In this document: one piece after another, positions 44,601-56,600 of the stretch
How positions within the stretch are numbered: position 1 is the first letter of the stretch
Layout: each line of letters begins with the position of its first letter
DNA from: Corythucha ciliata
Lineage: Eukaryota; Arthropoda; Insecta; Hemiptera; Tingidae
Assembly: GCA_038030265.1 (NCBI GenBank)
Contig: CM075943.1
Span: 59,867,971-59,931,970, forward strand
Reading direction: 5' to 3'
Length of the DNA: 64,000 nucleotides
Notes under the pieces: model-generated
The model's input: the letters and a program-made list of their open reading frames with translations, nothing else
The model's database searches: none
Told to the model about the DNA's origin: nothing
Translations under genes and position numbers: made by a program

Positions 44601-47600
44601 CAACGCCGCCGTTTATGTAAACAATCGCCAGCCCAGGGTCGGATCTGACAAAACACCGTATGAACAATGGCTCGGAAAAGATCAATCTCTTGAGCACTTA
44701 CGAAAATTTGGTTCCGTGGCATTTGCCCATGTGCCCGACAAGTTTCGTCAAAAATTCGACAAAAAAGCCAAACGGTTGCTCATGGTGGGCTACGAGGGCG
44801 AAAGTCCCAATTATCGGCTGTATGACTCTAAAACGAAGAGAGTGTTGGTTTACCGACACGTCACTTTCGACGAGCAATCATGTGCCTCGGAATCACTCGC
44901 CGCTATCGACGAAACACAGTTTTTTCTCTTTGATGAAGAAAAGCAACTTGATGTCGGAAATCAAATTCAAATCGAGCTATCACCAACCAACGCCAACAAC
45001 GTCAGCGAATCTACTTCCAGCGAAGAAAGCGCGCCCAGTGCTCCACTGGGAATTAGAGCTCTTCGTGACCGTTCGTTAATTAAACGCCCTGGTTTTCTCG
45101 ATGAACACTTCGTGGCATCCGCCGCCACTATAGACGAGCCACTGACTTATGAGGAAACCTTATCGTCAAAAGAAGCTTCAGAATGGAGGAGAGCCATGGA
45201 TGAGGAGATACACTCCTTGGAAGAAAACAAAACCTGGTCTTTGGCTAAACTTCCTCCGGACAGACATGCAGTCGGCTGTAAATGGGTGTTTAAAGTAAAG
45301 TACAAGCCGGATGGTACTGTCGATCGTTTTAAAGAACGGCTGTGCGCAAAAGGATTCACTCAAAAGGAAGGACTCGACTACTCCGAAACTTTTTCGCTCG
45401 TAGTCCGCTACGACTCCGTTCGTGTCCTTCTCGCTATTGCCTCAACGAGAAATCTGAAGATAAGGCAATTTGATGTCAAGTCAGCATTCCTAAACGGTAG
45501 CCTAAAAGAAGACATTTTCATGGCCCAACCAAAGGGTTACGTCAAAGAAACTTCAAACATGGTCTGCAAGCTACACAAGGCCATCTATGGCCTGAAACAA
45601 TCTTCATTCTGCTGGAACCAGGCATTCAGTGATGTTCTCAAAAATGTTGGTCTCAAGCAACTGAACGCAGACAGAGGGGCATGACGTCTATGTCGCGCTC
45701 TACGTAGATGATGGGCTCATTTTGAGCAAAGACGAGCATTTAATCGACAGCATCCTGGAACATCTATCCGAACATTTTTCAATCACGAGGGGAGACGGCC
45801 AGCACTTCGTTGGTATGGAAATCCAAAGAAACCCATCTGGACTCATTAAAATAACTCAAAGAGGTTATTTGCGCCGCATCTTGGAAAAATTCCACATGAC
45901 GGATTGTAAGCCGAACAAAGTTCCGGCAGACGCTAATGTCGTCCTGGCGAGGAATGCATCGCATGACACCGACATGATTAATGTCCCCTATCGCGAAGCA
46001 GTCGGCTCGCTCATGTTCGCAGCGATCGTTTCTCGGCCCGATATAATGTATGCAGTCAGTGAGGTCAGCCGCTACTTGGAAGACCCGTCGAGAGAGCACT
46101 GGCTCGCGGTGAAGAGGATCTTTAAATACTTAAGAGGGACGCTGGACTTCGGAATCGCCTACTCTTCAGATCTTAACCTAACTATTTACTCGGATTCGGA
46201 TTTCGCTGGCGACATCGACACCCGTCGTTCGACAACGGGCTAACGTGTCACTGCTTGCGGGTGCACCAGTAACGTGATGTTCACGTCGTCAAAAATGCGT
46301 CTCAAGATCTACAACGGAAGCAGAGTATGTTGCGGCGTCGGAAGCCTCGCAGGAAGCAGCGTGACTGCGCACACTACTAAAAGAGCTCAACGTGGAGCAG
46401 AAAGCCCCTACCTGCATGTTCGTCGACAACCAAAGTGCTATGAAGCTTGCAAAGAATCAAGAGCATCATGCGAGGACCAAGCACATAGATGTCAAGTACC
46501 ATTTCGTCCGAAAAATGGTCGAGGATGGGCTTCTCGAACTGAAATACGTACCGTCAAGAAGTCAACTGGCAGATTTCCTGACGAAGCCTCTACCAGTGAC
46601 CATCTTCTCGGAAAATATCAAAAATTGTCACATTGAATAATAGTTCTTTTTCTTTTTTGAATTGTTTAAATTTTTACATCTTGTTTTGCTTTGATGCATT
46701 TTGAAAAGAGTGGGAGTGTTAAACTGCTTTTCAAAACATCCGCCAACTCATAACCAACCTTGAAACCTCCCTCTGAGTCCTAAAAACCTTTTTCAGTTAG
46801 TTGTTTTTTCTCCTTTGATAATACACGTTTTTGCACCAAGAGTTTTCCTCGTTTTTTCTTAGTTTTTCCACTTTTCGGTCGTGAGTTACGCCCGGTTTTT
46901 CATCACAAACTCCTGCCTCTGCAAGACTTTGTGTCGTCCACGAAGGCCAACGTTCTGTGCTTATCTGAATATGGACTGAAATCGGAAGAAGTCGGCCTTT
47001 TTAACATAGCAGACTTTCAACTAAAATCCTTTTATTGTAGAGTCAAGGCAAACGGCGGGGGAGTCGCAGTCTTCGTCGACCTAAATCTGGACTGTGAGCC
47101 ACTACAACAGATAAATGACCTCTCTGTGGAAAGAGTCTGTGAACTAGCGGCGGTAAAACTCCTTAAAAAAGATGAGATATTCGCTGAAAAAATCATTGTT
47201 TGCGTTTATCGCTCTCCCAGCGGGTGCAAAAAGTTATTTCTAGATTTTCTAGAATTTGTAAAAAACAATATCACTGTGCACTTGTGCGGGTTAAAAAGCT
47301 CTTCAATGATAGCTACATAAGACAAAGTAAAAACACCTGCAGAACCTCGTGGAACGTCGTGAGGAGTGTGGGTGGTGGTCTAGGGCCGAGCCCTCCCGGT
47401 AAATCAACCACTGACTTTGGCTCTGATCAACTGAATGAATACTTCATCGGTTGTGGAGGAAATGTCGAGGAAGATTGCCAACTAGTTGATCTCACCCTTG
47501 ACGAGCCGAACAAGGAGTCACTCTCCCATTTTTAACCCGTCGACGAGGAGGCTGTAATGAAATGCATTTCGGGTATGAAATCATCAAAATGCCAGAGACT

Positions 47601-50600
47601 GCTATGGCATGTCAACGTCTCTCTGCAAGGAAGTGTTTCCGGCCTGTACCGGTGCACTCAAGGTCTTAGTTAACAACTGTATATTACGTGGCCACTTCCC
47701 GGATGCCCTCAAGATTGCCAAAGTGGTGCCGGTGCACAAAAAGGAACTAAGAACTACCGTCCGATCTCCATCCTTCCCATCGTATCTAAAGTTGTCGAGC
47801 ATGTCATCAATGAGCAGCTTGTGGACTACCTCGAACGATGCGGTCTCATCTCTCCTGCTCAGTATGGATATCAGAGGGGTAAATCGACGTGTGATGCTAT
47901 TAACGCTCTGGTTTCAAGGATCCTTAAGTCATTCGAGGAAAGAAGAATTTCTGTGGGGGCGTTTTTGGATCTATCTAAAGCCTTCGACTCGGCCAATCAT
48001 CAGTTAATCGTGATTAAACTAAAAAATATGGGTGTATGCGGCCCCTCGCTGAACCTACTAAGGTCCTACCTCGAAAATCGTACGCAGTTTGTCTTCCATG
48101 AAGGAAAAGAATCGGCCCCCACTATCAGTGAAACGTGGAGTTCCTCAGGGTTCTATCCTCGGACCCACTCTGTTTCTAATTCTCATTAATGACCTGAGTA
48201 TGGCCATAAACTACGGTGATCTTCTACTATACGCGGACGACACGTCGATTGTGAATAATCACAGGGACCTTACTGTCGCTAAGTCACATACCGCATCGGA
48301 CGTCTTGTCGGCGGTTCGAGAGAAATGGTCTCAAACTCAATGAGGAAAAAACTGTCGAGGTTGTCTTTACGTTGCGTCATCTTCCATGCTGTGAAATTCT
48401 TAGGAGTCACCCTTGACTCTAGGATGACTTTTGCGCCGCACGTCAGTGACCTTGAGAAAAGGCTCACAAGGGTGGTCTACCTCCTATCCAGGCTTAGGAC
48501 AGTCGTGTCTTTTGACGTGAGACGAATGGTGTACTTTGCCTTATTTCATTCGGTTCTCTCTTATGGATTGACCTACTGGGGTAACGCTCCGAGCGCCAAA
48601 AAAATATTTAAGCTTCAGAAACGAGCAATTAGAGCTCTGCTTGATCTGAGGTATAGGGACTCGTGCAGACAAGCTTTCAAAGAGACCAAAATCAACACGT
48701 TGTTCGGGGAGTATATCTACCAGTGTACTAAGTTCATCTCTCGACACATCGAGCAATTCAAGCCCGAACGCCCAAGACATCCGATCAAGATCTCATCCGA
48801 GACTTCCGCCGCCTCCACAAAAGTGACCTCGACCCCTCAATAACAGGTGTGAGGTTATACAATCTCTTTCCGCGTCATCTTGTCCGGAGCGATGGGCAAG
48901 TAAATTTGACTCTGACCAAGCGTTACATTGTTGGTCTTGACTTGTATAGCCTTGATGAATTTGGATGGGATATTGGTCACCAATATCCCATATTCGATAT
49001 TGTTCTCGCTTTTCCTGCACCTAACGCTTTTCCTGCACCTAACCCTTGTCTGTTATGACCGACGCGTCGGACGTAGCCACCGGAAGTGCCGTACACCAAA
49101 GTCTAGACGGCCGACAACGACCCCTCGCCTACTTGTCTCGAAAATTGACTCCTAACGAATGTCGCTACTCCACATACGATCGCGAACTTCTTACTATTCA
49201 CGAGACTATTCGCTATTTCTCACACATACTCGAAGGACGCAATTTTTCGATACTCACAGATCATCGCCCGTTAATTCACGAGACAAATCCATCAACTGGC
49301 TTGTACAATAAGTGAATTCCCCACCGATATTCGATACGTCAACAGAACTCTAAACGCTACTGCTGAATCCATCGTCAAAGGAACAGTTTCTCCTCTAGAT
49401 TTAGCTAAAGCCCAATCGTCAGATAAACAACTTCTCTCACTTCTAAATAATCCGTCATCGACTGGTTTATTCCTTCAAAAACTCGTCATCCAAGGTTCCG
49501 AACGATTTACTGCGATATATCGACCAAACGTATCAGATCTTTCGTTCCACAGGCCCACCGCTATGAAATTTTCCAACACTTTCACGGCATCGCTCATCTC
49601 GGCGTTCGCGCCAGCTGGAAACTCATCCGCGAACGGTTCGTTTGGCCTAGAATGGCAACCGATATCAAACAGTGGATCCGATGATGTCACTCCTGCCAGC
49701 GTTCGAAAGTACAAAGACATGAAAAGACGTCTCTATCCCTGTTTTTATTTCCGGACGAAAGATTTTCTCAAATTCACATCGATGTAATCGGTTCACTTCC
49801 CCAGTCTCGGGGATTGCGGTATTTGCTTACCTGCACTGATAGATTTACACGCTGGATTGAAGCAATTCCTATGGTGGATCAATCAGCAGAAACTCTATTC
49901 TCCGGTTGGATATGTCGATTCGGCTGCCCGGGGGCCGTAACTATACGTCCAATCTTTTCAAAAAAAGTCTCCACGATCCTAGGCGTAGACCTTCGCCGCG
50001 CGTCGAGCTATCACCCGCAAGCTGATGGCACAATCGAGAGACAACATCGGACACTAAAAGCGTCTTTAATGGCACGCTCTGAAACTGTGAGCACTCAGTG
50101 GACAATCGAACTTCCAGCTGTCCTCCTTGGACTTGGATGCGCCTTCAAACGTACATCGAGTCAGCTGCGTCGTCTGCAGTGGAAAATTTCACAGGACGTG
50201 ATGTGTGAACCTGTCAAGAGGCGATTACACGGTCCTGGTGCAGGGCAACAAACCCTTCAAGTGCCCTGGAATGTGCCAAGACGTCCCGCGAGATCTCGTG
50301 TCGAAACGGCCAGTCCTGGTCTACGAGTATTTAATGGAGGTACATCGGAGATTCTAAAAGCCATCAAGTCTCTCCAGGATGAAGTTTAATCCTTGGCCGG
50401 CGAAATTAAAGGCTACGCGTCGGCCACGGCGAAGCTTGAGGAAGTAAATAATCGCATTATTCAGGAAAATGACGAACTGAGATGCAAAGTCAACAGACTG
50501 GAGGCTGCTATGAACGATTGCCAACAAAATCTTCGTCGTAATAAGATTGAGATTCGGGGAGTGCCTGTGGCTGCCGGAGAGAATCTCAGAGAAATTATTC

Positions 50601-53600
50601 AAAATCTTGCGAATCGGCTGGGGGTGTCTATTAAGTCGTCTGACGCTGTCGATGCCGTCGTCCGTTTTTCTGCCAGGAACCCTTCGGGCGCATCGCCTGC
50701 TCAGACGTCACGTTCTTCGGTCATCGTCACTACTTTCTCTGATGAAGAGAAAAGAAATGAACTTGTTCGAATGCGTCCCGTTAAATGAGACTTCTCGTCG
50801 AGGAGTCTGTGGATGCAGAATGGACCAGACCGCGCTGTATATTTGAATGAGAGCTTCACGCTCTTCAACAGATTGCTTCTCTCGCGCGCGAAGGAGCTGC
50901 AAAAAACTGGTACGGTGAGGTATGCGTGGGTGTCCAGAGGAAAAATCTTGGTGAGAAGGAAAGAGGGTGAGTCGGCGGTGGCCATCCGAAGCCTTGAGGA
51001 CACGGAGCGCTGGACTAAATAGCAATGAAGTTATCAGTTTTTATTTCTAAATATTATTGACAAAGGGAGCGATGCAAAGGTGTGTTATTGTCATTATTAT
51101 TGCTTCTTATTTTTGTTATAATTCGAAAATGTTATTATGGACTTTGGAGTTTGCTGTTTTTCGGCGTTTTGTTGGTTTTACCGAACCAGGTTTTTGATAT
51201 TTTGAGAGTCCCAAATGAATGTTTGTGTACTATTAGCTCTGGATATGGGTAGTTTTCTCAAAGTTTGCCATTTTAATGTGCGGTCCTTGCTTGGGAAGAT
51301 GGCGACTTTTCGTGACATATTTGTTCTTTCGTCCTTTGGGCCAAATTAAGCATAAGGAAAAACTTAGGACACTATACAAGAAACGAAAAGTTCATCACTC
51401 TTGTGGACAGAGTACTAAAAAGTGAGGAATGAGGTCAACCAGGTGATTAGGAGGGCTAAGAATCGCTACTTCTGTGATTTGTTCCGTGGGGCCGGTGGTT
51501 TCCGTGAAACTTGGCACCATCTTAGGTCGTTGGGTTTGGGTAAGAAGTCTTCCCGGGATGCAGTTCTGCAGTGGCTCTTAATGAGCAATTCGTTTCGGCT
51601 GGCAGTGATTCCTCGAATTGCATGGCTGACGCCATACGTGAAATTGACGCGATTCCATGTCCAGCGAAATCGAGTGGATTTCGTGCACATCATGGAACTC
51701 AGACGGCTTTGCTCAAGATGACGTCTGACGTCGTTGGCGCGGTTGATGAGTATAAGGTGACTGCGATGGTTCAACTCAATTTTAGTCGAGCTTTTGATAG
51801 AGTTAATCATGGTAAACTTTTGAGTAAGCTTACTGGCCTTGGACTGTCTCGTGGTGCGTGTGTTTGGTTTTTGTCATATCTGACGGATCGCAGACAAGCT
51901 GTCGTGTCCCCTTCGGACCGCTCATTGTCCTCTTTCTTGCTTGCAGAGAGCGGCGTACCACAGGGCTCGGTTTTGGGACCACTTCTGTTTTCAGTTTACG
52001 AGTGTGACCTACCCGCTTGTATTATGCATTCCAAGTACCACATGTATGCGGACGACGTTCAACTGTACTTTTCGCTTGAACCACATCTTACTTGTGATGC
52101 AGTGGAAAAACTGAACAGCAATGTGACTGCCATTTTTGATTGGGCACGAAGGAACGACCTTTTAATTAATCGACAAAAGACTCAGGCTATATTGTTTGGG
52201 ACTGTGTTGGGCCGTTGTATTGAGTTATCAGCCCTCCACGGTAGTCTCTCCACTTCGGAAACTTCGAGATCGGGTATTGCTTCTAAGCTGCGTCCGTGCG
52301 TCCAAGTGCGTCCGTTAATTGAGGCAAGGAGAGCCCGTAAAGATTCCCTGCTTAGATCAGCGCCCAACATGGCCAAGGCTGCTTGGTGGATTATTAAGAG
52401 GGAGCTTCCAGCTGGAAGCAGGGCCTCGGAAGCGTCGCCCTCCAGCCTCGACTTGGACACATTCAATCGCTATTTTTGTCAACGTTGCCGCCGACGGGGT
52501 ATACGGTCTTTGCCACCTGTCGCTTGCTGCGTTCACTCTCAGAGATGTGTCCGTGGAGGAGGTCTTCAGCGCCATTTCTGGTTTGAATAATTCCTCAGTT
52601 CTCGATTATTACGGCTTAACCGTAGGTATCGTCAAGTCCTCTGCCTCATTCAGGCCGAACCTCGTCGGATCGCCCCAAACTGATGCTCACGAAGCTTCCC
52701 CTATATGAAAGGTTCCATCCTCGCTAAGAGGAGGCGATCCAGGACCTTGCTGTCGCAAGGCAGGAGGCCGATAGGCCGGTAGCTCCCTGGTAAGGCATGG
52801 TCTCGGATCGCTGAATTCAAGCTGAGCCGCACAACCGCAACCCGCCACCTTGCTGGGAAGTACCCTGAGATGTATAGGTCCAAGTAGGCCTCCACAACTG
52901 GGTTTGGTAAGTGCCTCAACATCTCGGGCCGGACCTCAGTCAAGCCGGGAGCCCGACCCACAGCCATCCTATCAAATGGGGCCCGGAGATCCTCCTCCGA
53001 AAAGCTCTTGCTCCCTGCCGTCGTCGGGGAGAGCCAGGCATCGTCCCTAATAGCACTCGATACTACGCTATCAGATACGGGGTCATCTTGAGGGAATATC
53101 CTTTCCAGGAAGTTCCCCCGGGTTGCCTCTATACTACCGCCGGCCCCCTCCAAGAATGGGATGATATCCGGGGACTTTCTTTTCCCCACAACCACCCCAT
53201 AGGGAATTCCCCAAGGGTTGGCCGCGAGAGCTTTCTCCACAAACACCCTCCAAGAGGCTCACTTTGACCGACGCACGACCCTTTTAAGATCTCTCCGGAC
53301 AGAGACGTAACGCTGACGCGAGTCGTCCCGCTACGAACTCTCAGAGAGAGACCCTCCAACTCACTGGTCCACCACGGCGTCGAATCTCCTCGGGACGATG
53401 GCTGACGTGGTATTGCATCTTCGGCGGCTCCCATAACAACTTCCTCCAAATGGAGTACAGCGTCATCAAAGAGGGCCTCCGATAGTGCTCCCAGATCAAC
53501 AATTGACACCCGCGACTCAAGGAGCCTCCCTGACGACTCCAGCAGAATACGCCTCCCAGATGGCGCGCTGAAAATCGAACCGACCCTTATTCTCTTTGAC

Positions 53601-56600
53601 CATCTGAGCGCCACCTCCCACGGCCAGAGAGTAGCTAAGAAGGCAGTGCTCCGCACACACGTGTGTTGGCTCACCTCCCACGGGCGCACCATTGGCAAAG
53701 AACTCCCGCCTGTCCAAGTGAAATCAATGAGAGAGTCTCCGAGCAATTCCAGAAAAGTTGGGCCACACTTTGGCCAGTTCGACAGCACGAAACCCCACGC
53801 GGCCATTAGACCCCGCACTTGCGCGCTTCTGGCCGAGCCGCTCATTTTACCTTCCTGGCTGACGCTTCCTGTGCTTTATAGCCGTTTTCGGCATCATTCG
53901 GCGATTTGATCGGGGGAATCAAAATAAACCGACTCTCATCAATGGTAAAATGGTTAAATTTGAAAATTTTACGAATTCACGTATCAAAACGGGGTTGATT
54001 TAGGGCAAAATGGAAACCGCTCAAAAAACTCCTGGACTAATTTCAAGTGCGTGGGACGCAAACGCCAATCAGAATTCAGTTTTTGTACACAAAATCGCTT
54101 GAATCCTTAGCATTGAGAGTCGAATCGGGCCTAAGATGCGATGACAGCCCAACACTACTATTAATGGTTCCTCTCTTTCATTAGTGTATTTTTAGTTAAT
54201 TATTGGTCGAATAATCGCTTTGTCAATGGGCTTAAACAATATTTCTTACGCGTTCCAGAACGGTCTGAACGCCCTACATTTAGCTTCCAAGGATGGACAC
54301 ACAAACGTGGTGTCCGAGCTCCTTAAACGAGGAGCTAAAGTCGACTCAGCGACCAAGAAAGGAAATACAGCTCTTCACATTGCGTCACTTGGTAAAAAAA
54401 AAAAACAACAACGTCTATTTCTAGTTGTTTTATTTTGTTTGGACGTGTCTACTAAACGTTTTGTCATTCTCCAGCTGGGCAAGAGGAGGTAGTCAGGCTT
54501 CTCGTTGAACACGGCGCTTGCGTTAACGTCCAGAGTCAAAATGGCTTCACCCCACTGTATATGGCCGCTCAGGAGAACCATGACGCGGTCGTTCGATTCC
54601 TTCTCGCGAGTGGCGCTAATCAAAGCCTTGCGACCGAGGTATTCAATTTAAACTAATTCATTTTGTACGCTTAGCCCTTACAGAACCTATCGGGCACGTC
54701 GTGTCTTCATCACAATTTTTTTTTTTTAAGGATGGGTTTACGCCCTTGGCTGTCGCCATGCAGCAGGGCCACGACAAAGTCGTGGCCGTTCTATTGGAAA
54801 ATGATACACGGGGTAAGGTGAGGCTACCAGCTTTGCACATAGCTGCTAAAAAGGATGATTGTAAAGCTGCCGCTTTATTGTTGCAAGTAAGAAATATACT
54901 TTCACAAAATCAATGAGGGATACTAATTTTAAAAATTTTAGAACGAACACAATCCAGATGTAACGTCCAAAAGTGGTTTTACGCCTCTGCATATAGCGTC
55001 CCATTATGGTAATGAAGGCATCGCAGAGCTCCTTTTGTCCAGAGGGGCTGACGTCAACTACGCGGCCAAGGTAAGTGTGGTTTATGACTTGTTTCTGGTC
55101 TTTATTTTTTATCTGGAAAGACGAATAATCCTGTTTCAGCATAACATAACTCCGCTTCACGTTGCCGCAAAATGGGGAAAAGCCAACATGGTGTCAGTTT
55201 TGTTGAGCAAAGGTGCTAACATCGAAGCGAAAACAAGAGATGGCTTGACTCCACTCCATTGCGCCGCTCGGTCGGGGCATGAACAAGTTGTGGACATGCT
55301 TCTAGAGCGGGGCGCTCCAATATCATCCAAAACAAAAGTGATACGAGTGAAAACTTTAGTTTTGAATTAATTATTAACACAATTTTTATCGTGATTGTCA
55401 TCGTAGAACGGTCTGGCCGCTCTACATATGGCCGCCCAAGGTGACCACGTTGACGCGGCGAGAATTCTCCTCTACCATCGAGCTCCTGTCGACGACGTCA
55501 CCGTCGACTATCTGACGGCTCTTCACGTTGCTGCCCACTGCGGTCACGTGGGTGTTGCAAGACTCTTACTGGACCGCAAAGCGGATCCAAATGCTCGGGC
55601 TTTGAACGGATTCACGCCACTTCATATTGCCTGCAAAAAGAATCGCATCAAAGTGGTTGAACTACTTTTGAAACATGGAGCGTCTATCGAAGCCACTACA
55701 GAGGTTCAAACATGTTTCAAAACTTTCCTACCCCTCTTCTTGTCTTATTTTTGTAATTATTTTTGTTTATGATTGAATATTATCAGTCTGGGCTCACTCC
55801 TCTTCACGTAGCCAGCTTTATGGGCTGCATGAACATCGTTATTTATCTAGTCCAGAACGAAGCCAGTCCTGACGTCAAGACAGTGAGAGGCGAGACTCCA
55901 CTCCATTTAGCAGCTAGGGCCAATCAAACCGACATCATTAGGATTCTTCTGAGAAATGGAGCTCAAGTTGATGCCAGAGCAAGAGTAAGCATAATTTTTA
56001 CGCGAAATTCTACCTTAAATGACTAAGTTGTTGAATATTAAAAGGAACAACAAACACCACTTCATATTGCCTCTCGCCTGGGCAATGTTGATATCGTCAT
56101 GCTGCTCTTACAACACGGGGCTAATGCTGACTCAACTACGAAAGATCTTTACACTGCCCTTCATATAGCGGCCAAGGAAGGACAGGAGGAGGTATTTAAA
56201 GGAATTAAACTTTATTTTATATCTATTATTTTCACGTTATATTTATGTTTTACAGGTCGCTTCTGTTCTTCTTGAAAATGGTGCGTCTTTGGAATCCACC
56301 ACTAAGAAAGGATTTACACCCCTTCATTTAGCCGCCAAGTATGGTCATATGAATGTGGCGAAGCTGCTTTTACGAAGAGATGCACCTGCTGATGCCCAGG
56401 GAAAGGTAATAGCTCAAATAATATCAATACCCTCTTTTGAAAGACGCTATAAAAATTGTTCTGTCATTTAGAACGGAGTAACGCCACTGCACGTAGCTAG
56501 TCATTACGATCATCAAAACGTGGCGTTGCATCTTCTTGAAAAAGGAGCTTCCCCTCATGCAACTGCCAAAAACGGACATACTCCTCTCCATATTGCAGCC

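Larger units (their letters stand above)
42568..46905 (+). mobile_element. Copia (Ty1) LTR retrotransposon
   Basis: Complete element of 4.3 kb with two 189-bp LTRs (TGTT...ATCA), a 5-bp target duplication CAAAC (42563-42567 and 46906-46910), a primer site and a polypurine tract. The LTRs differ at one base by eye (G/A at LTR position 5), so the insertion is recent. The coding part has gag, protease, integrase and RT-RNase H in Copia order, but with several frameshifts and stops. It inserted into the endonuclease of a LINE that was already in ankyrin intron 2. Confidence 0.95.
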
